From assembly GCF_902506505.1 (NCBI RefSeq), contig NZ_LR733406.1:2256117-2320116 (forward strand): a stretch of 64,000 nucleotides of DNA, in the 5' to 3' direction. A program made the translations under genes and the position numbers. Positions 45,884-56,002 of this stretch are shown one piece after another. Source of the stretch: Pseudomonas sp. 8AS. GTDB lineage: Bacteria > Pseudomonadota > Gammaproteobacteria > Pseudomonadales > Pseudomonadaceae. Numbering within the stretch: position 1 is the stretch's first letter; each line of letters starts with the position of its first letter. A model generated the notes under the pieces. The model worked only from the letters and a program-made list of their open reading frames with translations, did no database searches and was not told where the DNA came from.

Positions 45884-46738
45884 TCAGGCGTGCAGGTGCT
45901 CGGCCGCGTACAGGGTGTTTTCCAGCAGGCAGGCGCGGGTCATCGGGCCGACACCGCCGGGAACCGGGGTGATCCAGCCGGCGCGCTCGGCGGCGGCGTC
46001 GAACTCGACATCGCCGACCAACTTGCCGTCGGCCTGGCGGTTGATGCCCACGTCGATGACGATGGCGCCCGGCTTGATCCATTCGCCCTTGACCAGGCCC
46101 GGCTTGCCGGCCGCGACCACCACCAGGTCGGCATTGGCCAGGTGGCCGGGCAGATCCTTGGTGAAACGGTGGGTGACGGTCACGGTGCAGCCGGCCAGCA
46201 GCAGCTCCAGGGCCATCGGCCGGCCGACGATGTTCGAGGCGCCGACGATCACGGCATTCAGGCCGTGCGGGTCGACCCCGGTGCTTTCCAGCAGGGTCAT
46301 GATGCCTTTCGGCGTGCACGGGCGCAGCAGCGGGATGCGCTGGGCCAGGCGGCCGACGTTGAACGGATGGAAGCCGTCGACGTCCTTGTCCGGGTGGATG
46401 CGTTCGAGCAGTTGCGAGGCGTCCAGGTGGGCCGGCAGCGGCAGCTGGACCAGGATGCCGTCGATGGCGTTGTCGCCATTGAGCTGATCGATCAGCGCCA
46501 GCAGTTCGCCCTGGCTGGTGCTGGCCGGCAGGTCATGGGCCACGGAGACGAAACCGACTTCTTCGCAGTCCTTGCGCTTGTGCGAGACATATACCTGGGA
46601 GGCGGGGTCGCTGCCGACCAGGATCACCGCCAGGCCGGGGGCGCGTAGGCCTTGCTGGCGGCGTTCGACAACGCGTTGGGCAATCTGCTGGCGCAGGCTG
46701 GCGGCTATGGCTTTGCCATCGATCAGTTGTGCGGTCAT
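45884..46738 (-). CDS. folD: Bifunctional methylenetetrahydrofolate dehydrogenase/cyclohydrolase
   Basis: 284 residues. FolD interconverts 5,10-methylene- and 10-formyl-tetrahydrofolate with NADP in the cytoplasm. Visible blocks are [15 protein letters not shown] with the catalytic lysine, [23 protein letters not shown]-x-[22 protein letters not shown] (NADP loop), and IDVGINR and [16 protein letters not shown]. In P. aeruginosa it follows cysS; here it lies 17 kb away. The tRNA-Arg gene is 269 nt to the right, on the other strand. Confidence 0.97.
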   Translation of the reverse strand: MTAQLIDGKAIAASLRQQIAQRVVERRQQGLRAPGLAVILVGSDPASQVYVSHKRKDCEEVGFVSVAHDLPASTSQGELLALIDQLNGDNAIDGILVQLPLPAHLDASQLLERIHPDKDVDGFHPFNVGRLAQRIPLLRPCTPKGIMTLLESTGVDPHGLNAVIVGASNIVGRPMALELLLAGCTVTVTHRFTKDLPGHLANADLVVVAAGKPGLVKGEWIKPGAIVIDVGINRQADGKLVGDVEFDAAAERAGWITPVPGGVGPMTRACLLENTLYAAEHLHA

Positions 46739-46871
46739 GACGCGTGGTTAACCATCGAAAAGGATTGAAAAAGGGCGTGCATTCTCGCACGGCGAGGCGG
46801 TCGGGCAAAGGCGCAGCCCGGCGAATTTCCTGTAACTCCTTTATCTCGCTGAATTTTTTTAACTTTTAGGG

Positions 46872-46900
46872 TTGACGGGGTGGGGGCGCCTATATAAGAT
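46872..46900 (+). promoter_or_regulatory. Sigma70 promoter of the tRNA-Arg/His/Leu operon
   Basis: TTGACG (46872-46877) and TAAGAT (46895-46900) are separated by 17 bp, within TATATAAGAT. A GC-rich discriminator (TCGCCCCGC) follows, as in stable-RNA promoters. The tRNA-Arg begins about 100 nt downstream; the leader between has no other gene. Confidence 0.75.
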
Positions 46901-47006
46901 TCGCCCCGCTTGTCGAGCACAGCCAGTCGCTGGGTAAGACGGCAAAAGCAGGGTCTCAGGATCGTGCCGAAGCCGAAGCTTCAAGTCTGCGCTAGCAGAT
47001 GAACAA

Positions 47007-47083
47007 GCGCCCGTAGCTCAGCTGGATAGAGCATCCGCCTTCTAAGCGGATGGTCGCAGGTTCGAGTCCTGCCGGGCGTGCCA
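47007..47083 (+). tRNA. tRNA-Arg (anticodon TCT)
   Basis: A 77-nt cloverleaf GCGCCCGTAGCTCAGCTGG with 3' CCA encoded. The anticodon loop CTTCTAA gives TCT, which reads the rare AGA and AGG codons. Confidence 0.97.
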
Positions 47084-47113
47084 TCTGGCATCCAGGCACA
47101 AGCATTGCAATAT

Positions 47114-47190
47114 GGTGGGCGTAGCTCAGTTGGTAGAGCACAGGATTGTGGCTCCTGGTGTCGAGGGTTCGATTCCCTTCGTCCACCCCA
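47114..47190 (+). tRNA. tRNA-His (anticodon GTG)
   Basis: 77 nt with CCA. The extra 5' G (47114) pairs with the base before CCA, as required in tRNA-His; the anticodon loop TTGTGGC gives GTG. Confidence 0.95.
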
Positions 47191-47199
47191 TATTCGAGA

Positions 47200-47228
47200 A
47201 AACGCCAGGCCCTGGGCCTGGCGTTTTT
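47200..47228 (+). terminator. Hairpin with T-run between tRNA-His and tRNA-Leu
   Basis: The stem AAACGCCAGGC / GCCTGGCGTTT (11 bp) with loop CCTGG is followed by TT. It looks like a full terminator, so tRNA-Leu may depend on read-through or its own promoter. Confidence 0.7.
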
Positions 47229-47246
47229 GTTTCAGCGCTTGACCAC

Positions 47247-47331
47247 GCGGACGTGGTGAAATTGGTAGACACACCAGATTTAGGTTCTGGCGCCGCAAGG
47301 TGTGAGAGTTCGAGTCTCTCCGTCCGCACCA
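47247..47331 (+). tRNA. tRNA-Leu (anticodon TAG)
   Basis: 85 nt with the long variable arm of class II tRNAs and encoded CCA. The anticodon loop TTTAGGT gives TAG. Confidence 0.97.
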
Positions 47332-47468
47332 TCCTTTCTCTTCCTTTATATGCTCTGCCGTTCCTGCGCCTTCTCCGCAGGTGACTTCTGCTATTCGACC
47401 CACTAGAATGCATGCCCTTGATTCTGGGCCGGAACGGCCGGCTTACGTCTGTGCAACGAGGAATATCC

Positions 47469-48779
47469 ATGCAAGTTTCTGTTGAAAGCACCTCCGCTCT
47501 TGAGCGCCGCATGACCATCGGTGTCCCGGCCGAGCGCGTCGAGACCGAAGTGACCAAGCGTCTGCAGCAGACTGCCCGTCGTGCCAAGGTCGCCGGTTTC
47601 CGTCCTGGCAAGGTGCCGATGAGCGTGATTCGTCAGCGCTACGAGGACTCCGCTCGTCAGGAAGCCCTGGGTGATCTGATTCAGGCGACCTTCTACGAAG
47701 CCATCGTCGAGCAGAAGCTGAACCCGGCTGGCGCTCCGGCTGTAGAGCCGAAGTCCTTCGAGAAGGGCAAGGATCTGGAATACGTTGCCATCTTCGAAGT
47801 CATCCCGGAAATCCAGGTGGCCGGCCTCGAAGGCATCGCCGTCGAGCGTCTGCAGGCCGAAGTCGGTGATGCCGACGTCGACAACATGCTGGAAATCCTG
47901 CGCAAGCAGAACACCCGTTTCGAGGCCGCCGAGCGTGCCGCCGAGAATGGCGACCAGCTGAACATCGATTTCGTCGGCAAGGTTGACGGCGAAGTCTTCG
48001 CTGGTGGTTCCGCCAAGGGTACCCAGCTGGTACTCGGCTCCGGTCGCATGATCCCGGGCTTCGAAGATGCCCTGGTTGGCGTCAAGGCCGGCGAAGAGCG
48101 CGTGATCACCCCGACTTTCCCGGCTGACTACCAGAATCTCGAGCTGGCCGGCAAAACCGCCGAGTTCAGCGTGACCGTCAACAGCGTTTCCGCCCCGCAA
48201 CTGCCGGAGCTGAACGATGAGTTCTTCGCCCAGTTCGGCGTCAAGGAAGGCGGCATCGACGGTTTCCGCGCCGAAGTGCGTAAGAACATGGAGCGCGAAC
48301 TGCGCCAGGCCATCAAGTCCAAGGTGAAGAACCAGGTGATGGAAGGTCTGCTGGCCGCCAACCCGGTTGAAGTGCCGAAGGCGCTGATCGGCAACGAAGT
48401 GAACCGTCTGCGCGTGCAGGCCGTGCAGCAGTTCGGCGGCAACATCAAGCCGGACCAACTGCCGGCCGAGCTGTTCGAAGAGCAGGCCAAGCGCCGCGTT
48501 TCTCTCGGTCTGCTGGTCGCCGAAGTGGTCAAGCAGTTCGAGCTGAAGCCGGACGATGCCCGCGTACGCGAAGTGATCGAAGAGATGGCTTCGGCCTACC
48601 AGGAGCCCGAGCAGGTTCTGGCCTGGTACTACAAGAACGACCAGCAACTGAACGAGGTGCGTTCGGTTGTACTGGAAGAACAAGTTGTAGATACTGTTCT
48701 GCAGAAGGCCAAAGTGACCGATAAAGCGGTCTCCTACGAAGAAGCGGTCAAGCCGGCGGAAGCTCCGCAAGCTGCCTGA
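47469..48779 (+). CDS. tig: Trigger factor (ribosome-bound chaperone)
   Basis: 436 residues. Domains: N-terminal ribosome-binding (signature G-F-R-x-G-K-x-[18 protein letters not shown], at about 43-59), a central FKBP-like isomerase domain (about 150-245, [17 protein letters not shown]) and the long helical C-terminal chaperone arms. ATG 47469 after AACGAGGAATATCC opens [11 protein letters not shown]. It is first in the proteostasis cluster tig-clpP-clpX-lon-hupB-ppiD. Confidence 0.97.
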   Translation: MQVSVESTSALERRMTIGVPAERVETEVTKRLQQTARRAKVAGFRPGKVPMSVIRQRYEDSARQEALGDLIQATFYEAIVEQKLNPAGAPAVEPKSFEKGKDLEYVAIFEVIPEIQVAGLEGIAVERLQAEVGDADVDNMLEILRKQNTRFEAAERAAENGDQLNIDFVGKVDGEVFAGGSAKGTQLVLGSGRMIPGFEDALVGVKAGEERVITPTFPADYQNLELAGKTAEFSVTVNSVSAPQLPELNDEFFAQFGVKEGGIDGFRAEVRKNMERELRQAIKSKVKNQVMEGLLAANPVEVPKALIGNEVNRLRVQAVQQFGGNIKPDQLPAELFEEQAKRRVSLGLLVAEVVKQFELKPDDARVREVIEEMASAYQEPEQVLAWYYKNDQQLNEVRSVVLEEQVVDTVLQKAKVTDKAVSYEEAVKPAEAPQAA

Positions 48780-48802
48780 TCCCTCGCCTCGTTAGAGCAC
48801 AC

Positions 48803-48830
48803 CATAAGCCAGCCTTCGAGCTGGCTTATG
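48803..48830 (+). terminator. Hairpin between tig and clpP
   Basis: The stem CATAAGCCAGC / GCTGGCTTATG (11 bp), with a 6-base loop and a weak following T-run, lies 24 nt after the tig stop. It may be a leaky terminator, as clpP begins 41 nt later. Confidence 0.6.
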
Positions 48831-48870
48831 CGTCTTTGGGATATGAACATTTATGGAGAGATCGCTGGAC

Positions 48871-49512
48871 ATGTCGCGTAATCAATTTATGCAGCAAATG
48901 CCTGATATCCAAGCTGCCGGCGGCCTGGTGCCGATGGTGGTCGAGCAATCCGCCCGCGGCGAGCGTGCCTACGATATCTACTCGCGCCTGTTGAAGGAGC
49001 GGGTGATCTTCCTGGTCGGCCCGGTCGAGGACTACATGGCCAACCTGGTGGTGGCCCAGCTGCTGTTCCTCGAGGCGGAAAATCCGGACAAGGACATCCA
49101 TCTCTACATCAACTCCCCGGGCGGTTCGGTGACTGCCGGCATGTCGATCTACGACACCATGCAGTTTATCAAGCCCGACGTGTCCACCATCTGCATCGGC
49201 CAGGCCTGCAGCATGGGCGCGCTGCTGCTGGCTGGCGGCGCTGCCAACAAGCGTTACTGCCTGCCGCACTCGCGGATGATGATTCACCAGCCGCTGGGCG
49301 GCTTCCAGGGCCAGGCCTCGGATATCGAGATCCATGCCCGGGAAATCCTCACCATTCGTGAGCGCCTGAACAAGATTCTGGCCGACCATTGCGGTCAGCC
49401 GATCGACGTGATCGCCAAGGATACCGATCGCGACAATTTCATGAGTGGCGAAGAAGCGGTCAAGTATGGCCTCATCGACCAGGTGCTGAACAAGCGCCAG
49501 CTGGCCGGCTAA
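48871..49512 (+). CDS. clpP: ATP-dependent Clp protease proteolytic subunit
   Basis: 213 residues, serine peptidase forming tetradecameric barrels. Catalytic triad Ser114 ([11 protein letters not shown]), His139 ([11 protein letters not shown]) and Asp188 (DRD-N-FMS). The start was set at 48871 ([18 protein letters not shown]) because it matches the known Pseudomonas protein start and GGAGAG lies upstream; ATG 48853 would add six residues and overlap that ribosome site. clpX follows after 107 nt. Confidence 0.96.
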   Translation: MSRNQFMQQMPDIQAAGGLVPMVVEQSARGERAYDIYSRLLKERVIFLVGPVEDYMANLVVAQLLFLEAENPDKDIHLYINSPGGSVTAGMSIYDTMQFIKPDVSTICIGQACSMGALLLAGGAANKRYCLPHSRMMIHQPLGGFQGQASDIEIHAREILTIRERLNKILADHCGQPIDVIAKDTDRDNFMSGEEAVKYGLIDQVLNKRQLAG

Positions 49513-49619
49513 GCCGCTTATCTCCAGGGCGGTCGCACATCCGGCCGTCCTGCAGGGTTGAAAATGCCAGCAATTGCCTCCATCTTGTGTTCCATGCCTA
49601 CCGGATTTGGATTGATCGA

Positions 49620-50900
49620 ATGACTGACACCCGCAATGGCGAGGACAACGGCAAACTGCTTTATTGCTCCTTCTGCGGCAAAAGCCAGCATGAAGTGCGC
49701 AAATTGATTGCCGGCCCCTCGGTCTTTATCTGCGACGAGTGCGTCGACCTGTGCAACGACATCATCCGCGAGGAGGTGCAGGAAGCCCAGGCCGAGAGCA
49801 GTGCGCACAAGTTGCCCGCGCCGAAAGAAATCAGCGGCATCCTGGATCAGTACGTCATCGGTCAGGAGCGCGCCAAGAAGGTGCTCTCCGTCGCGGTGTA
49901 CAACCACTACAAACGTTTGAATCAGCGCGACAAGAAAGACGATGTCGAGCTGGGCAAGAGCAACATCCTGCTGATCGGTCCGACCGGTTCGGGCAAGACC
50001 TTGCTGGCCGAGACCCTGGCCCGTCTGCTCAACGTACCGTTCACCATCGCCGATGCCACTACCCTGACCGAAGCCGGTTATGTCGGTGAGGACGTCGAGA
50101 ACATCATCCAGAAGCTGCTGCAGAAGTGCGACTACGATGTCGAGAAGGCCCAGATGGGCATCGTCTACATCGACGAAATCGACAAGATCTCGCGCAAGTC
50201 GGACAACCCGTCAATCACCCGTGACGTATCGGGTGAGGGCGTGCAGCAGGCGCTGTTGAAGCTGATCGAAGGTACCGTGGCTTCGGTTCCGCCACAGGGC
50301 GGGCGCAAGCATCCGCAGCAGGAATTCCTGCAGGTGGACACGCGCAACATCCTGTTCATCTGTGGCGGTGCGTTCTCCGGCCTGGAGAAGGTCATCCATG
50401 GTCGCTCGACCAAGGGTGGCATCGGCTTCAATGCCGAAGTGCGCAGCCAGGAGCTGGGCAAGAAGGTCGGCGAGGCGCTGCGTGAAGTCGAGCCTGACGA
50501 CCTGGTCAAGTTCGGCCTGATTCCGGAATTCGTCGGTCGTCTGCCGGTGATCGCCACCCTCGATGAACTCGACGAGGCGGCGCTGATGCAGATCCTCACC
50601 GAGCCGAAGAACGCGCTGACCAAGCAGTACGGCAAGCTGTTTGAAATGGAAGGGGTGGATCTGGAGTTCCGTCCGGATGCACTCAAGGCCGTGGCTCGTC
50701 GTGCGCTGGAGCGCAAGACCGGTGCCCGTGGCCTGCGTTCCATCCTCGAAGGCGTGCTGCTCGACACCATGTACGAGATCCCCTCGCAGAGTGAAGTCAG
50801 CAAGGTGGTGATCGACGAAAGCGTGATCGAAGGCAGCTCCAAGCCGCTGCTGATCTACGAAAACAGCGAGCCGCCGGCCAAGGCTGCGCCTGACGCATGA
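49620..50900 (+). CDS. clpX: ATP-dependent Clp protease ATP-binding subunit ClpX
   Basis: 426 residues. AAA+ unfoldase that feeds ClpP. N-terminal zinc domain with C16-x2-C19 and C38-x2-C41, Walker A GPTGSGKT, Walker [10 protein letters not shown], the ClpP-binding loop with the IGF motif (GIGFNAEV) and the [11 protein letters not shown] sensor region. ATG 49620 is the true start; the frame is open farther up. It ends before a terminator at 50923. Confidence 0.97.
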   Translation: MTDTRNGEDNGKLLYCSFCGKSQHEVRKLIAGPSVFICDECVDLCNDIIREEVQEAQAESSAHKLPAPKEISGILDQYVIGQERAKKVLSVAVYNHYKRLNQRDKKDDVELGKSNILLIGPTGSGKTLLAETLARLLNVPFTIADATTLTEAGYVGEDVENIIQKLLQKCDYDVEKAQMGIVYIDEIDKISRKSDNPSITRDVSGEGVQQALLKLIEGTVASVPPQGGRKHPQQEFLQVDTRNILFICGGAFSGLEKVIHGRSTKGGIGFNAEVRSQELGKKVGEALREVEPDDLVKFGLIPEFVGRLPVIATLDELDEAALMQILTEPKNALTKQYGKLFEMEGVDLEFRPDALKAVARRALERKTGARGLRSILEGVLLDTMYEIPSQSEVSKVVIDESVIEGSSKPLLIYENSEPPAKAAPDA

Positions 50901-50922
50901 TGTCTGATACCTGACGAAACCA

Positions 50923-50949
50923 AGGGCCCTGCGGGGCCCTTTGTTTTTC
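50923..50949 (+). terminator. Terminator downstream of clpX
   Basis: The stem AAGGGCCC / GGGCCCTT with loop TGCG is followed by TGTTTTT. Confidence 0.85.
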
Positions 50950-50960
50950 CGGTGTCCTTG

Positions 50961-50989
50961 CTTGTTTTTTCCGGGGGCTGGCCCCATCT
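50961..50989 (+). promoter_or_regulatory. Sigma32-type heat-shock promoter of lon
   Basis: CTTGTTT (50961-50967) and CCCCATCT (50982-50989) with 14 bp between match the RpoH consensus (CTTGAAA, CCCCATNT), the -10 part almost perfectly. Transcription would begin about 50 nt before the lon start. Confidence 0.75.
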
Positions 50990-51046
50990 TAGGTTCAAGG
51001 GTCTCCCGTCCGTTTACGGCCAAATGGCCGCCGTAGAGCTGAAATC

Positions 51047-53443
51047 ATGAAGACAACCATCGAATTGCCTCTCCTGCCCCTGCGCGATGTTGTGGTCTAT
51101 CCACACATGGTCATCCCGCTGTTCGTGGGGCGCGAGAAGTCCATTGAAGCCCTCGAGGCGGCAATGACCGGCGACAAGCAGATCCTCCTGCTGGCGCAAC
51201 GTAATCCGGCGGATGACGATCCGGGTGAAGAGGCCCTGTACCGCGTGGGTACCGTGGCGACCGTTCTGCAGTTGCTGAAGCTGCCGGATGGCACGGTCAA
51301 GGTGCTGGTCGAGGGCGAGCAGCGTGGCCGCATCGAGCGCTTCATCGAGGTGGACGGCCATTGCCGCGCCGATGTGCAGCTGATCGACGAGACGGAAGTC
51401 GCCGAGCGCGAGGCGGAAGTCTTTGCTCGCAGCCTGCTCAGTCAGTTCGAGCAGTACGTGCAGCTGGGCAAGAAGGTCCCGGCCGAAGTGCTGTCCTCGC
51501 TGAACAGCATCGATGAGCCCGCTCGCCTGGTCGACACCATGGCCGCGCACATGGTGCTGAAGATCGAGCAGAAGCAGGAAATCCTCGAAATCACCGAGCT
51601 ACCGGCCCGTGTCGAGCACGTGCTGGCGCTGCTGGATGCGGAAATCGACCTGCTGCAGGTCGAGAAGCGCATCCGCGGTCGGGTCAAGAAGCAGATGGAG
51701 CGCAGCCAGCGCGAGTACTACCTGAATGAGCAGATGAAGGCCATTCAGAAGGAGCTGGGCGACATCGACGAAGGCCACAACGAGATCGATGAGCTGAAGA
51801 AACGCATCGACAACGCCGGCCTGACCAAGGAGGCGCTGACCAAGGCCAATGCCGAGCTGAACAAGCTCAAGCAGATGTCGCCGATGTCGGCCGAAGCCAC
51901 CGTGGTGCGTTCCTATATCGACTGGCTGGTGAACGTGCCGTGGAAGGCCGAGAGCAAGGTGCGCCTGGACCTGGCCAAGGCCGAAGACATCCTCGACGCC
52001 GACCACTATGGCCTGGACGAGGTCAAGGAACGCATCCTCGAGTATCTCGCCGTGCAGAAGCGGGTGAAGAAGCTCAAGGGACCGGTGCTGTGCCTGGTTG
52101 GCCCGCCCGGGGTGGGCAAGACCTCGCTGGCCGAATCCATCGCTCGCGCGACCAATCGCAAGTTCGTGCGCATGGCCTTGGGTGGCGTGCGTGACGAGGC
52201 CGAGATTCGCGGGCATCGGCGGACCTACATCGGTTCCATGCCGGGCCGACTGATCCAGAAGATGACCAAGGTTGCCGTGCGCAACCCGCTGTTCCTGCTC
52301 GACGAGATCGACAAGATGGGCCAGGACATGCGCGGCGACCCGGCCTCGGCGCTGCTGGAAGTGCTCGATCCGGAACAGAACCACAACTTCAACGACCATT
52401 ACCTGGAGGTCGATTACGACCTGTCGGATGTGATGTTCATCTGTACCGCCAACTCCATGAATATTCCCGGCCCGCTGCTGGACCGCATGGAGGTGATTCG
52501 TCTGCCCGGTTACACCGAGGACGAGAAGATCAATATCGCGGTCAAGTACCTGGCGCCCAAGCAGATCGAGGCCAATGGCCTGAAGAAGGGCGAGATCGAG
52601 TTCGAGCCCGACGCGATCCGCGACATCATCCGCTACTACACCCGCGAAGCCGGGGTGCGCAGCCTGGAGCGGCAGATCGCCAAGGTGTGCCGCAAGGCGG
52701 TGAAGGAACATGCCAAGGAAAAGCGTTTCAGCGTGTTGGTGACCGCCGATCTGCTGGAGCACTTCCTCGGCGTGCGGCGTTACCGCTACGGCCTGGCCGA
52801 GCAGCAGGACCAGATCGGTCAGGTGACCGGCCTGGCCTGGACCCAGGTTGGTGGCGAGCTGCTGACCATCGAGACCGCCGTGGTGCCGGGCAAGGGCCAG
52901 CTGATCAAGACCGGTTCGCTCGGCGACGTGATGGCCGAGTCGATGACGGCGGCGCTCACCGTGGTGCGCAGCCGGGCCAAGAGCCTGGGTATTGCGCCGG
53001 ATTTCCACGAGAAGCGCGACGTGCACATCCACATGCCGGAAGGCGCCACGCCCAAGGATGGCCCGAGCGCCGGTATCGGCCTGTGCACGGCACTGGTTTC
53101 GGCCCTGACGCAGATTCCGGTGCGTGCCGATGTGGCCATGACCGGCGAGATCACCCTGCGCGGTCAGGTACTGGCAATTGGCGGCTTGAAGGAAAAACTC
53201 CTGGCCGCACACCGTGGTGGAATCAAGACCGTTATCATCCCGGAAGAGAATGTGCGTGATCTGAAGGAAATTCCGGAGAATATTAAGCAAGACCTGACCA
53301 TTAAGCCGGTTAAATGGATTGACGAGGTCCTGCAAATTGCGCTGCAATACGCCCCGGAGCCCTTGCCCGATGCGGCTCCCGAGATGGTTGCAAAGGATGA
53401 CAAGCGCGAGTCTGATTCCAAGGAGCGAATCAGCACGCATTAG
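51047..53443 (+). CDS. lon: ATP-dependent protease Lon
   Basis: 798 residues, cytoplasmic AAA+ serine protease. N-terminal LonN substrate domain (about 10-200), coiled-coil, AAA+ module with Walker A GPPGVGKT and FLLDEIDKM, and C-terminal protease with the dyad Ser674 (PKDGPSAG) and Lys717, spaced 43 residues as in other Lon proteins. ATG 51047 opens [19 protein letters not shown]. Its own heat-shock-type promoter separates it from clpX, so proteolysis is induced with misfolding. Confidence 0.98.
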   Translation: MKTTIELPLLPLRDVVVYPHMVIPLFVGREKSIEALEAAMTGDKQILLLAQRNPADDDPGEEALYRVGTVATVLQLLKLPDGTVKVLVEGEQRGRIERFIEVDGHCRADVQLIDETEVAEREAEVFARSLLSQFEQYVQLGKKVPAEVLSSLNSIDEPARLVDTMAAHMVLKIEQKQEILEITELPARVEHVLALLDAEIDLLQVEKRIRGRVKKQMERSQREYYLNEQMKAIQKELGDIDEGHNEIDELKKRIDNAGLTKEALTKANAELNKLKQMSPMSAEATVVRSYIDWLVNVPWKAESKVRLDLAKAEDILDADHYGLDEVKERILEYLAVQKRVKKLKGPVLCLVGPPGVGKTSLAESIARATNRKFVRMALGGVRDEAEIRGHRRTYIGSMPGRLIQKMTKVAVRNPLFLLDEIDKMGQDMRGDPASALLEVLDPEQNHNFNDHYLEVDYDLSDVMFICTANSMNIPGPLLDRMEVIRLPGYTEDEKINIAVKYLAPKQIEANGLKKGEIEFEPDAIRDIIRYYTREAGVRSLERQIAKVCRKAVKEHAKEKRFSVLVTADLLEHFLGVRRYRYGLAEQQDQIGQVTGLAWTQVGGELLTIETAVVPGKGQLIKTGSLGDVMAESMTAALTVVRSRAKSLGIAPDFHEKRDVHIHMPEGATPKDGPSAGIGLCTALVSALTQIPVRADVAMTGEITLRGQVLAIGGLKEKLLAAHRGGIKTVIIPEENVRDLKEIPENIKQDLTIKPVKWIDEVLQIALQYAPEPLPDAAPEMVAKDDKRESDSKERISTH

Positions 53444-53578
53444 CCGCAGGGCTTCCTTGACACATTTTTCGAGCCCTTGTTATAAAGCGGCTCTCATGTG
53501 TCAGCCAGGCCCTTCAGCACCCGCTTTGCTTACACTAAACAATTAAGAAACAACTCAACAGAAATAAGGGGACTTAGA

Positions 53579-53851
53579 TTGAACAAGTCGGAACTGATCG
53601 ATGCCATCGCCGCATCTGCTGATATCCCGAAAGCTGTTGCTGGCCGCGCGCTGGACGCAGTGATCGAATCCGTCACTGGCGCCCTGAAGGCTGGTGATTC
53701 CGTGGTGCTGGTTGGCTTCGGTACTTTCGCTGTCAAAGAGCGTGCTGCCCGCACTGGCCGCAACCCGCAGACCGGCAAGCCGATCAGCATCGCCGCTGCC
53801 AAGATCCCAGGTTTCAAAGCTGGTAAAGCCCTGAAAGACGCCGTCAACTAA
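53579..53851 (+). CDS. hupB: DNA-binding protein HU-beta
   Basis: 90 residues. The whole sequence from [21 protein letters not shown] to GKALKDAVN is HU, including the DNA-clasping arm [11 protein letters not shown]. The start is TTG at 53579, preceded by AAGGGGAC; the upstream in-frame start at 53498 would add 27 unrelated residues. A rare TTG start here matches the known Pseudomonas HU-beta protein beginning MNKSEL. It compacts and bends DNA. Confidence 0.96.
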   Translation: MNKSELIDAIAASADIPKAVAGRALDAVIESVTGALKAGDSVVLVGFGTFAVKERAARTGRNPQTGKPISIAAAKIPGFKAGKALKDAVN

Positions 53852-53873
53852 GCGTCTCTCTGGCCTTGCCCTT

Positions 53874-53898
53874 CCAGGTCGGGCTGGCCCCGACCTGG
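53874..53898 (+). terminator. Hairpin downstream of hupB
   Basis: The stem CCAGGTCGGG / CCCGACCTGG (10 bp) lacks a T-run and is more likely a stability element than a terminator. The strong terminator follows at 53947. Confidence 0.4.
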
Positions 53899-53900
53899 TC

Positions 53901-53933
53901 GGAGCGGCGGTTCAGACGAGCCAAAGCCGCTCC
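53901..53933. repeat. REP-like inverted repeat
   Basis: GGAGCGGC (53901-53908) faces GCCGCTCC (53926-53933), the same GGAGCGGC core as in the REP pair at 10084-10152. Confidence 0.55.
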
Positions 53934-53946
53934 ATCAGTTACCGAG

Positions 53947-53976
53947 AAGGCGCATCCTAGGATGCGCCTTTCTTTT
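53947..53976 (+). terminator. Terminator downstream of hupB
   Basis: The perfect 24-bp palindrome AAGGCGCATCC-TA-GGATGCGCCTT ending at 53970 is followed by TCTTTT. Confidence 0.85.
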
Positions 53977-54035
53977 ATCCGGATTTCACCCACGCTGCAT
54001 GGCTGCTTGTTCAGCGCAGCCGTTTCGGGGGATGC

Positions 54036-55913
54036 ATGCTGCAGAATATCAGGGACAATTCACAGGGGTGGATTGCCAAGACCATCGTCGGCGTCATCGT
54101 CGCGCTGATGGCTCTCACCGGATTCGACGCCATCGTCAACTCCGCGAGTAACAGTAAGAATGCTGCCGACGTCAACGGCGAGAAGATCAGTCAGGACGCC
54201 CTCGGCAGTGCCGTCGACATGCAACGCCGCCAGTACATCCAGCAGTTCGGCAAGGACTTCGATGTGTCCATGCTGGACGACAAGGTGCTGCGCGAGTCGG
54301 CGCTCAACGCTCTGATCGACCGCAACCTGTTGCTGCAAGGCAGCAAGGATGCCGGCCTGGCCTTCTCCCAGGCGGCCATCGATCAGCTGATTCTGAGCAT
54401 GCCGCTGTTCCAGGTGGATGGTAAGTACAACCAGGACCGCTTCCTGCAGATCATCCGGCAGGAGGGGTACACCCCGATGCAGTTCCGCCAGCGTCTGGAG
54501 CAGGATGTCCTGATCAGCCAGCTTCAGGCCGGTCTGGCCGGCAGCAGCTTCCTCACCGATGCTGAGCTGGATGCCTTCATCCGTCTGGACAAGCAGACCC
54601 GTGACTTCGCCACTCTGACCCTGCACGCCGACGCCAAGGCGGTACAGCTCAAGGACGAGGAGCTGAAGGCCTACTACGATGGCCATGCCGACCAGTTCAT
54701 GAGCCCCGAGCAGGTGGTGCTGGACTACGTCGAGCTGAAGAAGAGCGCCTTCTTCGATCGCGTGGAGGTCAAGGATGATGAACTGCAGGAACAGTACCAG
54801 AAGGAAATCGCCGGTCTGGCCGAACAGCGCCAGGCCGCGCACATCCTGCTCGAGGTCAACGACAAGCTGAGCGACGAGCAGGCCAAGGCCAAGCTCGAAG
54901 ACGTGCGCAAGCGCCTGCAGCAGGGTGAGGACTTTGCCGCACTGGCCAAGGAACTGTCCCAGGATCTGGGTTCGGCAGCCAATGGCGGCGATCTGGGCTA
55001 TGCCGGCCCGGGCGTCTACGACCCGGCCTTCGAAGAGGCGCTGTATGCGCTCAAACAAGGCGAAGTCTCCGCACCGGTGCGCAGTGAGTTCGGCTGGCAC
55101 CTGATCAAGCTGCTGGGCGTGCAAGCGGCCGATGTGCCGAGCTTCGACAGCCTGAAAGACAAGCTGGTCGCCGATCTCAAGGCGCCGCGTGTCGAGCAGC
55201 TGTTCGTCGAGGCCTCCAAGGCCCTCGAAGACGCCGCCTACGAGGCTGCCGATCTGGCCCAGCCGGCCCAGGAGCAGGGGCTCGAGGTGAAAACCACCGC
55301 CGCTTTCGGGCGCGAGGGTGGCAGCGAAGGCGTGGCCGCCAACCGTCAGGTGATCCAGGCGGCATTCAGCGAGGATCTGCTGGAGGCTTCGGCCAACAGC
55401 GGGGCCATCGAGCTGGACCCGGATACCGTGGTGGTGGTGCGGGTCAAGGAGCACAAGAAGTCGCAACTGCTGTCGTTCGAGCAGGTTGCCGCCAGCATCC
55501 GTGAAAGCCTGACCCTGCAGCGTGCCAACGAGGCGGTCAAGGCCAAGGGCGAGGCTCTGCTGGCCAGTCTGCGCGAAGGCAAGACCCCGGTCGAGCAGGC
55601 CGAGCAGGGCCAGGGCTGGAAAGTCATCGAGGCGGCGACGCGCAACCAGGAAGGCGTCGATCCGGTTCTGCTGCAGGCACTGTTCCGCATGCCCAAGCCG
55701 GCCGACAGCGGCGCACCGACCTTCACCGGTGTCAGCCTGAGCAATGGCGACTATGTGCTGCTGCGCCTGAATGGCGTCGGCCAGCCGCAGGCCGAGCTGA
55801 GCGCGGAAGAGAAGACCATGTACCGCCGCGCCCTGGCTTCGCGCCAGGGGCAGCAGGACTTCAATGCCTACCGTGCCGAGCTGAAGGAACAGGCTGACAT
55901 CGAGCGTTACTGA
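54036..55913 (+). CDS. ppiD: Periplasmic folding chaperone / isomerase PpiD
   Basis: 625 residues, anchored in the inner membrane by one N-terminal helix (about 12-36, WIAKTIVGVIVALMALTGFDAIV) with the rest periplasmic. An SurA-N-like chaperone domain comes first, a parvulin PPIase domain lies at about 260-365 (QRQAAHILLEVNDK to GEVSAPVRSEFGWHLIKLL), and a second SurA-like part follows. Active-site residues are partly degenerate in the family. It aids folding of proteins leaving the Sec translocon. It ends with a very strong bidirectional terminator. Confidence 0.95.
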   Translation: MLQNIRDNSQGWIAKTIVGVIVALMALTGFDAIVNSASNSKNAADVNGEKISQDALGSAVDMQRRQYIQQFGKDFDVSMLDDKVLRESALNALIDRNLLLQGSKDAGLAFSQAAIDQLILSMPLFQVDGKYNQDRFLQIIRQEGYTPMQFRQRLEQDVLISQLQAGLAGSSFLTDAELDAFIRLDKQTRDFATLTLHADAKAVQLKDEELKAYYDGHADQFMSPEQVVLDYVELKKSAFFDRVEVKDDELQEQYQKEIAGLAEQRQAAHILLEVNDKLSDEQAKAKLEDVRKRLQQGEDFAALAKELSQDLGSAANGGDLGYAGPGVYDPAFEEALYALKQGEVSAPVRSEFGWHLIKLLGVQAADVPSFDSLKDKLVADLKAPRVEQLFVEASKALEDAAYEAADLAQPAQEQGLEVKTTAAFGREGGSEGVAANRQVIQAAFSEDLLEASANSGAIELDPDTVVVVRVKEHKKSQLLSFEQVAASIRESLTLQRANEAVKAKGEALLASLREGKTPVEQAEQGQGWKVIEAATRNQEGVDPVLLQALFRMPKPADSGAPTFTGVSLSNGDYVLLRLNGVGQPQAELSAEEKTMYRRALASRQGQQDFNAYRAELKEQADIERY

Positions 55914-55948
55914 TCGATTGGGTCTGCCCCGCGGGGCGGATCGCCAGC

Positions 55949-55983
55949 CACAAAAAAGGCCGCATGCTGCGGCCTTTTTTGTG
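55949..55983. terminator. Bidirectional terminator between ppiD and fabI
   Basis: A 16-bp perfect stem (55949-55964 with 55968-55983) with core GGCCGCA/TGCGGCC is flanked by six A and six T residues. Confidence 0.95.
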
Positions 55984-56002
55984 GGTGAAGATTGAGTCGG
56001 GC

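Noticed and set aside
47007..47331. tRNA-Arg/His/Leu cluster as a boundary of the accessory block
   Set aside because: The block lies on the other side of folD (28757-45712); folD and its terminator separate them, and no partial tRNA copy was found near cysS.
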